Numbered from the stretch's first letter, positions 7,761 to 15,342 are shown. The stretch: DNA of 16,696 bases from Treponema sp. (GCA_031269405.1 JAISZE010000056.1:1-16696); one strand, 5' to 3'. The notes: generated by a model not told the origin, from the letters alone. Numbers and translations: made by a program.

Positions 7761-8987
7761 ATGCAGCAGTATTTTGTTGAACAAGCTGAAACATACGATG
7801 AGGCTTGCAGAAAGGTGCGGGAAAAGTACGGGGACCGGGCGACTATCGTGCTGCGCAAAACCGTACTCCTTAGGACCGGGCCGTTCGGGCTTTTTCCGCG
7901 TGAAGGCGTGGAGGTTTCAGGGCCAATCCCGCAGGCGTCACAGGATGCGCCCCGGAAAACGGAGGCCCGGGAGCCGGGGAAAGAGCATCTGGATTTTCAG
8001 GAAGAAAAACGGAAAGTCCTGGCTGCGGCCAACAGGGGGGACCCGCTCCTCCAGCAGGTGCTAAGCGAAGTAAGGACCATAAAAGAGCGGATGGAACACC
8101 CGGGCGCCGCTGCGGATGAGCATCCCAGCTTGAGGCAGATTGATGAAAACCTTTTGATCAACGACTTTCCGCCTTCGTACCGGGTGGGAATACTGGAGCG
8201 CATGAAAAGAGAATTTTCCCTTGAAACTCTGGATAATTACGATGAAGTCCAGGATAAGGTGCTGGAATGGATTGGCGAAAGCATTTCGATTTACCGGGAA
8301 GAGCAGTTTCACCGCTTGCCGAGGATCATGGCTCTGGTCGGCCCCACAGGCGTAGGGAAAACTACCACTATCGCCAAGCTGGCGGCAAATTTCGGAATCG
8401 ACAGCCACGGCAGGCGCGTCAGGCAGATCGTCCTTATTACCATAGACGCCTTCAGAATAGGCGCGAAACAGCAGCTTGAGTCTTACGGTAAGATCCTGGA
8501 GTTTCCCTGTTTCGCTGTCGAAGATTACGAGGAACTTAAAAAAACCATAGCCATGAATTCCGATGGGACCGATATTATTCTTATCGACACCATCGGCAAA
8601 AGCCCCAGGGACATGGTCAAGTTGGGGGAAATGAAACAGCTCCTGGACGCCTGCGGATCTTTCGCCGAGGTCCACCTGGCCCTTTCGGCGGCTACCAAAT
8701 CCAGCGATATAAAAGAGATCCTGCAGCAGTTTGAACCTTTTAACTACCGTTCGGTAATTATTACCAAGCTGGACGAGACTATCAGGGCAGGAAACGTGAT
8801 CGGCGCTCTTGCGGAAAAAGAAAAGCCTATGTCGTATATTACTAACGGACAAAAGGTTCCTACAGATATACGGAAAGCTTCGGCGGTTCAGCTTCTTATC
8901 AACCTGGAAGGTTTCCGGGTGAACCGGGTAAAGCTGGAAGAAAAATTTCCCGGCAAAGAGCCGGAACAAATGGGGCTATGGAGATAA
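7761..8987 (+). CDS. flhF: SRP-family GTPase FlhF
   Basis: FlhF is an SRP-type GTPase that marks where flagella are built, at the poles in spirochaetes by inference. The 408-residue product has a basic, low-complexity B domain (about 1-105), a helical N domain (about 110-185) and the G domain. Visible GTPase motifs are G1 GPTGVGKTTT at 194-203, the region IDAFRIGAKQQLESYGKIL, G3 DTIG at 276-279 and G4 TKLD at 335-338. The usual third residue of the G3 motif in SRP GTPases is Ala (DTAG); here it is Ile. The usual partner, flhG, follows after three bases. Length is normal for the family. Confidence 0.95.
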   Translation: MQQYFVEQAETYDEACRKVREKYGDRATIVLRKTVLLRTGPFGLFPREGVEVSGPIPQASQDAPRKTEAREPGKEHLDFQEEKRKVLAAANRGDPLLQQVLSEVRTIKERMEHPGAAADEHPSLRQIDENLLINDFPPSYRVGILERMKREFSLETLDNYDEVQDKVLEWIGESISIYREEQFHRLPRIMALVGPTGVGKTTTIAKLAANFGIDSHGRRVRQIVLITIDAFRIGAKQQLESYGKILEFPCFAVEDYEELKKTIAMNSDGTDIILIDTIGKSPRDMVKLGEMKQLLDACGSFAEVHLALSAATKSSDIKEILQQFEPFNYRSVIITKLDETIRAGNVIGALAEKEKPMSYITNGQKVPTDIRKASAVQLLINLEGFRVNRVKLEEKFPGKEPEQMGLWR

Positions 8988-8990
8988 ACG

Positions 8991-9947
8991 ATGGAAGATC
9001 AGGCGGAAAAACTGCGGGAAATTATGAGACAGAAGTCCGGGGTTCAGGCTGCGGATAATCCGTCCGAAAAGGGGAGGGGCGCTGTTGAAGCCCCCAAGGC
9101 CGGCGCTTTCGCAGCCAGGTCCCGGGAAGGCTCCAGGCATGAAGGGGGCAAAGCTCGGATTGTTACCGTAACCAGCGGCAAAGGCGGGGTAGGGAAGACC
9201 AATGTGGCGGTGAATATGGCCCTGGCCTATGCCCGGGAGGGCAAAAAAGTGGTAGTCATGGACGCCGACCTGGGGCTCGCAAATGTGAACATCATGCTCA
9301 ATATGATCCCCAAGTACAACCTGTACCATGTGATCCGGAAACAGAAAACCATGAAAGACATCCTGGTGGACACCGACTACGGCATCTCTATCGTAGCCGG
9401 GGCTTCGGGCTTTTCCGAAATTGCCAATCTCACCGAAGAGGAGCGGCAGAATTTTATCGACGAGCTTGAAACCCTTACCAATGCGGACATTATCATCATA
9501 GATACCGGCGCCGGGGTTTCTCCTAATGTCCTGGATTTTATCGCCCCTGCGGATGATGTAGTGATCATCACCACCCCTGAGCCGACGGCCATTACCGACG
9601 CTTACGGCATTATCAAGAGCGTAGCCGCGAAATACGACAACCTCAATATGGGGCTCAAACTGGTGGTGAACCGGGTCAGAGGCGCGGCGGAAGCGAAAAA
9701 GGTGGCGGATCGCATGACTACTATCGTAGGGCAGTTTCTCAACCTCAAGGTGGATTACCTGGGTTTTATTTACGATGATCCTGTGGTGTCCCAGGCGGTG
9801 CTGCGGCAGCGGCCTTTCATGGTGATAGATCCCCGCTGCAAGGCTTCCCTCTGTGTGCAGCATATCGTCCAGCGTCTTGAAAAGACCGAATCCCGGGAAT
9901 CAGGCGGGTTTTCGTCTATGCTCAAACGGCTTTTCGGCAAATCCTAA
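8991..9947 (+). CDS. flhG: MinD-like ATPase FlhG (YlxH/FleN)
   Basis: FlhG is a MinD/ParA-type ATPase that limits flagellar number and stimulates the GTPase FlhF. The 318-residue product begins MEDQAEKLRE, matching the DQAxxLR element with which FlhG contacts FlhF. The deviant Walker A motif KGGVGKT is at 64-70, the DAD of switch I at 91-93 (DADLGLANVN) and Walker B DTGAG at 171-175. The C-terminus GGFSSMLKRLFGKS is short, basic and amphipathic, like the membrane-targeting helix of MinD. GGAG at 8980-8983 supports the start. The gene follows flhF as in many bacteria. Confidence 0.96.
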   Translation: MEDQAEKLREIMRQKSGVQAADNPSEKGRGAVEAPKAGAFAARSREGSRHEGGKARIVTVTSGKGGVGKTNVAVNMALAYAREGKKVVVMDADLGLANVNIMLNMIPKYNLYHVIRKQKTMKDILVDTDYGISIVAGASGFSEIANLTEEERQNFIDELETLTNADIIIIDTGAGVSPNVLDFIAPADDVVIITTPEPTAITDAYGIIKSVAAKYDNLNMGLKLVVNRVRGAAEAKKVADRMTTIVGQFLNLKVDYLGFIYDDPVVSQAVLRQRPFMVIDPRCKASLCVQHIVQRLEKTESRESGGFSSMLKRLFGKS

Positions 9948-9971
9948 AGGCCGTAAGGAGGGTAAGCAAGG

Positions 9972-10667
9972 ATGTTTGATGTAAGGATCAGCGGGATTAT
10001 CGCAGGAGCCGCTTTTGTACTCTCGCTCCTGGTGGGTCTTATCAGCCGTGCCGCCTTGCCTGTTTTGTTTGTCAGGGCTTTCATTTTTGCGGTTTTGTTT
10101 TTCGTCCTCTCGGGCCTCATTTTCAGCCTGGTAAGCCGTTTCCTGCCTGAACTGCTGGAGGGGGGAAAAGACGGCTTCGCGCCCAACCCCAGGGGTTCGA
10201 AGGTAAATATTGTCGAAGACGATATTCCGGAACCTGTCCCAGCGGTGCCTGGAATGGTTTTTGCCCGGCCTGAGGATTCGGAAGAAGACCTGGGAAATAT
10301 TTCGGATCTGGCAGCCCAAAACCCCGTCCGGCCCAGGCAGGACGGCAAGGAACCTGATATTCCGGGTCTGGATCAAGAAAGCCAATCCGATTATACTGAA
10401 AAAGGGCAGATGGAAGCTTCATCTGGAAGCCGCGATGCCCCTGGTTCTTCCGGGGAAGGGGGACCTATGGATATACTTCCGGATCTGGACAGCCTGGCGG
10501 GCGCTTTTTTGTCTTCCCCAGGCGGCAATGAGGAGGCGGCGGAATATTCCGCTGCTGATCCGGTAAAAAAGCAATCCCTGTACGGTAAGGGGCAAAAAAT
10601 GGAAGGGGATTTTAACCCCAAAGATCTGGCTGCCGGCATACGGACTATACTGAACAAAGAGGATTAG
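9972..10667 (+). CDS. Two-helix membrane protein of unknown function in flagellar operon
   Basis: I do not recognise a named family. The 231-residue product starts with two hydrophobic helices (about 7-24 and 30-55), placing both ends probably in the cytoplasm. A long acidic, Pro/Ser/Gly-rich and likely disordered region follows (about 62-205) with repeated IPDLD-like pieces (ILPDLDSLAGAF). A conserved-looking C-terminal block, GDFNPKDLAAGIRTILNKED, covers residues 212-231. The tail helix could be a docking peptide. AAGGAGG at 9955-9961 supports ATG 9972. Its place between flhG and fliA, with 24 nt and 3 nt gaps, ties it to flagellar placement or sigma-28 control by position only. Treponemes appear to carry a gene at this place, but that is from memory. 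Confidence 0.8.
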   Translation: MFDVRISGIIAGAAFVLSLLVGLISRAALPVLFVRAFIFAVLFFVLSGLIFSLVSRFLPELLEGGKDGFAPNPRGSKVNIVEDDIPEPVPAVPGMVFARPEDSEEDLGNISDLAAQNPVRPRQDGKEPDIPGLDQESQSDYTEKGQMEASSGSRDAPGSSGEGGPMDILPDLDSLAGAFLSSPGGNEEAAEYSAADPVKKQSLYGKGQKMEGDFNPKDLAAGIRTILNKED

Positions 10668-10670
10668 GCT

Positions 10671-11483
10671 ATGGGGAAGGTCTCCGGGAATAACGGCGAT
10701 GGTTATTCCATGGAACAGAAAGCAGAAGATGAACTCTGGCAGCAGTACCGCAGGACCCGGGACCTGAAAATCCGGGAAACCTTTATCAAGCAGTACGCCC
10801 CGCTGGTCAAATATGTGGCCGGGAAAGTCGCTGTCGGCATGCCTTCTAATGTGGAATTTGACGACCTGGTAGGTTTCGGAGTTTTCGGGCTGCTGGATGC
10901 TATCGACAAATTCGATCCCGATAAAAACGTAAAATTCAAAACCTACGCGGTTACCCGTATCAGGGGCGCCATTTTCGACGAGCTCCGTTCCATAGACTGG
11001 GTTCCCAGGTCCGTCAGGCAGAAAACCCGGGAAGTGGAAGACGCCATCGGGACCCTTGAAGCGCGGCTGGGCCGGTCCGCATCGGATCAGGAAATAGCCG
11101 GCGCTCTGGGAATGGGCGAGGATGAATACCTCAAAACTATGGTGAAGATTTCAGGGGCTTCTATTATATCCATCCACGAAGTCTGGTATTCCGGGGACGA
11201 GAATGACAAGGTGTCCATAGCGGACAGCATCGAATCCCCTGTGAGCCTCAATCCCGAGGTCATGGCCGAACGGGACGAGATACGGCGGGTTATTGTCGAA
11301 GCTATCAGCGAACTTCCTGATAATGAAAAGAAGATACTGGTCCTCTACTATTTTGAGGATCTTACGCTTAAGGAAATCGGGCAGGTCCTGGGCGTTACCG
11401 AATCCCGGGTGTCCCAGCTCCATACCAAGGCCATTATGCGTTTGAGGGCAAGGCTGAAGAACAGCCGGAAAGGGATAGTTTAG
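10671..11483 (+). CDS. fliA: Sigma-28 family RNA polymerase sigma factor FliA (WhiG)
   Basis: FliA directs RNA polymerase to late flagellar and chemotaxis genes. The 270-residue product has region 2 at about 36-110 (FDDLVGFGVFGLLDAIDKFDP, then FKTYAVTRIRGAIFDELR, IDWVPRSVR), region 3 at about 115-175 (RSASDQEIAGALGM) and region 4 at about 210-262. In region 4, LYYFEDLTLKEIGQVLG plus TESRVSQLHTKAIMRLR forms the helix-turn-helix. Region 1.1 is missing, as in this family. ATG 10671 lies three bases after the previous stop; a second ATG at 10701 (MEQKAEDELW) is an alternative start. No flgM anti-sigma gene is in the window. Confidence 0.95.
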   Translation: MGKVSGNNGDGYSMEQKAEDELWQQYRRTRDLKIRETFIKQYAPLVKYVAGKVAVGMPSNVEFDDLVGFGVFGLLDAIDKFDPDKNVKFKTYAVTRIRGAIFDELRSIDWVPRSVRQKTREVEDAIGTLEARLGRSASDQEIAGALGMGEDEYLKTMVKISGASIISIHEVWYSGDENDKVSIADSIESPVSLNPEVMAERDEIRRVIVEAISELPDNEKKILVLYYFEDLTLKEIGQVLGVTESRVSQLHTKAIMRLRARLKNSRKGIV

Positions 11484-11491
11484 GAGCGTGC

Positions 11492-11507
11492 CCGGAGGCG
11501 CCGGAGG
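11492..11507 (+). promoter_or_regulatory. Tandem Shine-Dalgarno sites before fapA
   Basis: CCGGAGG occurs twice, at 11492-11498 and 11501-11507, in a 9-nt period within the 33-nt gap before the fapA ATG. The second copy has normal spacing of nine bases. The first may act as a ribosome standby site or be a chance duplication. Confidence 0.45.
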
Positions 11508-11516
11508 TTTTATATA

Positions 11517-13478
11517 ATGGTCGATTTTGTCCGGCTTCAGAACAGGGTCAGGGAACAGTTGGAGCAGGATAGATCGGTCCAGACGGTTACGGTCTCATCT
11601 CCCACCCTTGAAGCGGCAGTGGCTGAAGCGGCTGTGCTGCTGGATCTCCCGGTACGGCGGCTGGAATACGAAATCGTGGAAAAAGGGACGCCCGGTATTT
11701 TCGGTTCAGGGAAAAAAGACTGGACCATCAGCGCTTATGAGCGGATCGTCATAGCCAGCGATGAAGATGAGGATGAAGATTCCGGCGGCGTCTTTGATAC
11801 GGCGGATAGTATAAATGAAGATCTTGACGGGGATTGTTTTGTCCACCTCAGTCCTGACGGAGCCTTCCTCAAGGTAATCTCTCCTAAAGGCAAAGGGCGA
11901 AAAGCCGCCGAGCCTGATGTTGTCCGCCTTATCCAGGCCCGTTATGTTACTGAATTTGATCAGGAACTGGTTTCCAGGGTTGTAAAGGACGCCGCAGGCG
12001 GCTACGTCCGTATTGGCGGCTTTGAGCACCGGCCTTTGAACGACAGCACCGTAACAGTAGACATAGCCGAAGGGGAGATGAAAGCCTTTATCACCGTAAC
12101 GGCCCCGGGCATGGGGGGCTGCGATATCTCGGTGGAAACTCTCCTTTCTTTTCTCAGAAACAACAAGGTAGTTTACGGCGTTAACGAAGAATTTCTCAGG
12201 GATTTTGCGGACAGGCCCATTTACCGGGAAAAAGTCGTTGTAGCCGAAGGCTCAAGGCCCGTGAACGGCAGGGATTCGTATATTCAGTACAACTTTGAAA
12301 CCGACCAGACTAAACTCAAGCTCCGGGAAGGGAGTAACGGCAGGATTGATTTTAAGGATCTTAACATCATCAAGAACGTAGTGGAGAACCAGCCCCTGGC
12401 CCGAAAGATCCCGCCTGAACCGGGAACTGTAGGGAGAACCGTTACCGGAAAAGTAATACCTGCCAAAAACGGCAAGGACCACCCCCTTCCTCTGGGAAAA
12501 AACGTCCACATGGGCGATGACGGGGCTACCATCATCGCGGACATCAACGGGCAGGTGATCCTCGCAGGAGGTAAGATCAACGTGGAGCCGGTGTATACCG
12601 TCCAGGGCGATGTGAACCTCAAGACCGGGAACATCATCTTCCTGGGAACGGTGATCATCAACGGCAATGTGGAAGACGGTTTCTCGGTCAAAGCGGCGGG
12701 CAATATCGAAGTCAACGGGACAGTGGAGAAAGCCGAACTCGACGCCGAAGGGGACATTATTGTTCACCAGGGCATTACCGGGAAGAATACGGGAACCGTA
12801 AAAGCAGGGAGGTCCATCTGGGCCCGATTTATCGAGAACGCTATTATCGAGTCAGGGAACATGGTAGTGGTTTCAGACGGCATCATCAATTCCCAGGTTG
12901 ACGCGTATAAACGCATCGTCTGCCAGGGGAAGCGCGCCCATATCGTAGGCGGGCGCCTTAGGGCGTCGGAAGAAATAAACGCCAAGATCCTGGGGAGCCC
13001 TACAAGCGGTACGGAAACTATTTGCGAAGTCGGTATCGATCCCAAAAGCAAGGTTCAGCTTGAGGAGCTTACGGAAAAAAAAGAAACCATGGAAAAGCAG
13101 TTGGAGGATATACAGTTAAATCTTCAGACCTTGATCAATATAAAGCGGCAGCGGAAATCCCTGCCTGAAGACAAGGAAGCCTACATGCGGGAACTTATGG
13201 ACAAGCGCCAGATTATCACCGGAGACCTCCAGAAAGTCAACGAGGACATGAAGAGGCTCCAGGAATTCCTCAACACCATCAAGGTACGGGGCAAAGTTTC
13301 CGCATCGTCTAAAGTATACCCAGGAGTCAAGATTCTGATCCGTGACGCTATAAACGATGTCCGCACCGAATACCGGGCGGTTACCTTTATACAGGAAGAT
13401 AATCTGGTCCGGGTTACCAGGTACGAAGAACCTGGTGAGGAAACAAAGAGGGCCCCTGATGGCTATACAGCCAATTGA
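11517..13478 (+). CDS. fapA: FapA/DUF342 protein with N-terminal Jag-N-like domain
   Basis: FapA (flagellar assembly protein A, DUF342) proteins are often encoded beside flagellar sigma factors, but their biochemical role is poorly defined. The 653-residue product starts with a Jag-N-like domain (about 20-75). That part reads SPTLEAAVAEAAVLLDLPVR, then YEIVEKGTPGIFGSGKKDW, and matches the pattern of a helix followed by a glycine-rich strand turn. Then come an acidic linker (about 80-100), a FapA N-terminal beta domain and a repetitive beta-helix-like region at about 360-510 (GDVNLKTGNIIFLG, GTVIINGNVEDG, AAGNIEVNGTVE). A coiled coil follows at about 512-590 (LEELTEKKETMEKQLED), and the end is a small beta part typical of DUF342. 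No signal peptide or membrane helix is seen, so it is likely cytoplasmic. The 3' end overlaps the next gene by 20 nt. Confidence 0.88.
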   Translation: MVDFVRLQNRVREQLEQDRSVQTVTVSSPTLEAAVAEAAVLLDLPVRRLEYEIVEKGTPGIFGSGKKDWTISAYERIVIASDEDEDEDSGGVFDTADSINEDLDGDCFVHLSPDGAFLKVISPKGKGRKAAEPDVVRLIQARYVTEFDQELVSRVVKDAAGGYVRIGGFEHRPLNDSTVTVDIAEGEMKAFITVTAPGMGGCDISVETLLSFLRNNKVVYGVNEEFLRDFADRPIYREKVVVAEGSRPVNGRDSYIQYNFETDQTKLKLREGSNGRIDFKDLNIIKNVVENQPLARKIPPEPGTVGRTVTGKVIPAKNGKDHPLPLGKNVHMGDDGATIIADINGQVILAGGKINVEPVYTVQGDVNLKTGNIIFLGTVIINGNVEDGFSVKAAGNIEVNGTVEKAELDAEGDIIVHQGITGKNTGTVKAGRSIWARFIENAIIESGNMVVVSDGIINSQVDAYKRIVCQGKRAHIVGGRLRASEEINAKILGSPTSGTETICEVGIDPKSKVQLEELTEKKETMEKQLEDIQLNLQTLINIKRQRKSLPEDKEAYMRELMDKRQIITGDLQKVNEDMKRLQEFLNTIKVRGKVSASSKVYPGVKILIRDAINDVRTEYRAVTFIQEDNLVRVTRYEEPGEETKRAPDGYTAN

Positions 13479-13806
13479 TCTCCAGACTCTTTTTACCCAA
13501 ATGGACAAGGTCGGCAAGAACCAGGCCGCCCAGCGCGAAGGCCTCCAGATCCAGCAGGCCCTGCAGCAGGTTGAAAGCCAGCGGAAGGCCGAGGAACAGG
13601 TTCAGTCGGTCAACGAGGCCCAGGACATGGGCGAAGAAATGGAAAGGCTGAAAGACAGGGGCCCGCGCCGTTATTACCAGGGCCGGGAAAAAGGCGGGGA
13701 AAGGAACAGGGAAGAAGATGCGGGCAGCGAAAAAGAAGATGAAAAAACCGATCCCGGACTTATCCGGGATCTCCGCCTGGGCCGGAACATCGATATCAGC
13801 GGGTGA
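13459..13806 (+). CDS. Small charged protein of unknown function in flagellar operon
   Basis: I do not recognise the family. The chosen start is ATG 13459 (MAIQPIDLQTLFTQMDKVGK), giving 115 residues. The frame is open to 13357, but that extension lies inside fapA and has no ribosome site, whereas AAAGAGGG is at 13445-13452. The protein is predicted to be a Gln/Glu-rich helix (about 5-65), then a very basic-acidic disordered stretch, and a short end block (DPGLIRDLRLGRNIDISG). There are no membrane segments or Cys residues. It overlaps fapA by 20 nt and leaves 3 nt to the next gene, so it is probably translated together with both. Confidence 0.78.
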   Translation: MAIQPIDLQTLFTQMDKVGKNQAAQREGLQIQQALQQVESQRKAEEQVQSVNEAQDMGEEMERLKDRGPRRYYQGREKGGERNREEDAGSEKEDEKTDPGLIRDLRLGRNIDISG

Positions 13807-13809
13807 GTT

Positions 13810-14349
13810 ATGTCCTGGCCGGTTATAGCGTCTGCGATCAGTCTTTTTTTCTGCCTCTTTGCTTTTTTTTATTTCAGGGCTTATATCAACCGCCGGACCA
13901 GCCAGGAATCGGCGCTTGCCGAAATACGCGAGGAAGTAAACCTCCTTATCCTCAGGATTAATGAAACCACCGACAAGGCTGTTACCCTTCTGGAGGATAA
14001 GGAAAAAAGCCTGAAAGCCTTACTGGAAGAAACCGAAAAGCGCCTCAAGGTATACAGCCGCGAACTGGAACGGGGCGCTTCCTCAAGCCGGGTTCTGCCG
14101 GCTCTGACTGATCGCGTTACAGCGCCGGGCAATCCGCCGCCCCAACAGGCCCCGGCGGTTGAACCGCGCTTCGTCAGGGCCGTCCGCCAGATACCGCCTG
14201 AACCCAAACCCATCGGCGAACAGATACGGAACTTGGCGAACATGGGCTTTTCTTCCCAGGTGATTGCCTCTAAACTGGGCATCAGCATCACCGAAGCCGA
14301 GCTGGCGGTAGCCCTGATGGAGCGGTCTTCGTTCAGGCAGGAGGATTAA
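13810..14349 (+). CDS. SwrB/DUF6115-like membrane, coiled-coil and HTH protein
   Basis: The 179-residue product has one N-terminal membrane helix (about 4-24) and a coiled coil (about 30-88, with TLLEDKEKSLKALLEETEKR). A Pro-rich linker (about 94-134) leads to a C-terminal helix-turn-helix (135-170: QIRNLANMGFSSQVIASKLG, then ITEAELAVALM). This order, and the form of the HTH, match the DUF6115 family that includes Bacillus subtilis SwrB. SwrB lies directly after sigD and promotes export-gate function. The place here, in the last part of the operon after fliA and fapA, fits that. Direct homology to SwrB is inferred from pattern and position. ATG 13810 comes three bases after the previous stop. 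The stop TAA shares TTAA with the stop of the opposite gene. Confidence 0.75.
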   Translation: MSWPVIASAISLFFCLFAFFYFRAYINRRTSQESALAEIREEVNLLILRINETTDKAVTLLEDKEKSLKALLEETEKRLKVYSRELERGASSSRVLPALTDRVTAPGNPPPQQAPAVEPRFVRAVRQIPPEPKPIGEQIRNLANMGFSSQVIASKLGISITEAELAVALMERSSFRQED

Positions 14350-15342
14350 AGTTGGAACCTGAAGCCGGCGCTGCCGCCGTAGTTCTTGTCCAGGAAATTA
14401 TACATTCCCGTAATGTCAAGCTTGAATACCGTCAGATTCAGGGAAAGGCCCCCAAAGGCCCTCAGTCCGAAGCGCTTGTCCTTAAGGATAGTTGATATCC
14501 CGCTGCTGCTGATGTCCATGTTTTCAAGCCCGGCGCGGTCCAGATAATCTTTTACCGCTACCGCATCTATGCCGCCGTTATAGCCGACATCGGCGTTTAC
14601 CTCATACCCCGCTTTGGACCACGCGTAACTGGCGCCAATGCCCGCGTAAGGCGTAATGATCAGGATGTTTTTTGACACCTGTACTTTAAAATCCAGTGAA
14701 AAGGTATCCCAGAGCAGGTTTATCTCAGGTTTATCAAGGGTGATCGAGTTAGCACCATCGAAATCGAGGGTCTAGGAATTTCCCACAGAGGTTTTTATCC
14801 CGCCTCTAAGGTAATTAAAGCCGGCGCCCAGGGAAAGGCTGGGCAGGAGGACTTTGCTCTTGCCGTCCAGAACCGCATAGCGTATATCCATCCCGGCCAT
14901 GGTGTATTCCATTCTGGCGGAAGTGCCCCCACATTCCTACCGAGGGAAGCGTGCCGAATTTGACCCCTATATCAAAAGGAAGGAAGAAACCCCCTAAGCG
15001 GCCTTCTAGGGTATAAACGGGGAAAAAAAGGCGGTCTGTGGTGAAAGGCATCCCATACCCCAACTGCCCGGCCAGCGTTTTCAGTGCAGGCAAATCCATA
15101 GTGGTAAAACCGAACGAACCGCCTATGCCGAAATGCGGGGGAACGCTGGGGAAAATTTTACCGATATAAGCGTCAGACCAGTTGAGCCCCAGGCTGGAAT
15201 TGAAAGGCAGGGATTTAGCCATCTTTTCGGAAAAGTCCACAACCCCGTTCTGCAGATCCTTTAATTGCGCTGAATAGGACAGCGTGACAACTGTGAAGGC
15301 CAGAGCAGCGGCGGTAACAAAAATCTTTAGTTTCTTTTGCAT
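14346..15342 (-). pseudogene. Broken gene for an exported beta-barrel-like protein
   Basis: Read on the minus strand from ATG 15342, the product starts with a signal peptide (MQKKLKIFVTAAALAFTVVT, cleavage near SYSA) and alternating beta-type segments (SSLGLNWSDAY, HFGIGGSFGF, YTLEGRLGGFFLPFDIGVKFG). At the C5 run at 14926-14930 (G5 in the coding strand) the frame is lost. Removing one G joins it to TSARMEYTMAGMDIRYAVLDG and SLSLGAGFNYLRGGI, and a TAG at 14772-14774 then interrupts that frame. After it the frame continues to the TAA at 14346-14348 (LDKPEINLLWDTFSLDF, TPYAGIGASYAW, ending GGSAGFRFQL). Repaired length would be about 331 residues. Strand pattern and an aromatic C-terminal end suggest an outer-membrane barrel, though I cannot name the family. 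Sequencing error could explain the frameshift, but two lesions favour true decay. Confidence 0.75.

Noticed and set aside
6129..7784. Long open frame of 551 codons on the minus strand opposite flhA
   Set aside because: It lies antisense to the unmistakable FlhA coding sequence. Its product is rich in His, Gly and Arg with no motif, as expected from the codon bias of the sense gene.
11511..11519. TATATAATG resembling a -10 box before fapA
   Set aside because: It overlaps the fapA start codon and its ribosome site, so transcription from it could not serve fapA. It is probably chance.
13357..13458. Upstream start for the 115-residue protein
   Set aside because: The extension lies wholly within fapA in another frame and has no ribosome site. 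ATG 13459 gives a sensible N-terminus.
14926..14930. G5 run (coding strand) as a phase-variation tract
   Set aside because: Five bases are too short for a typical contingency tract, and a separate in-frame TAG also breaks the gene, so switching the tract would not restore it.
14815..15342. The two minus-strand open frames as two separate genes
   Set aside because: The downstream part has no start or ribosome site of its own apart from an internal GTG. The two parts join into one coherent secreted barrel-like protein when one base is removed.
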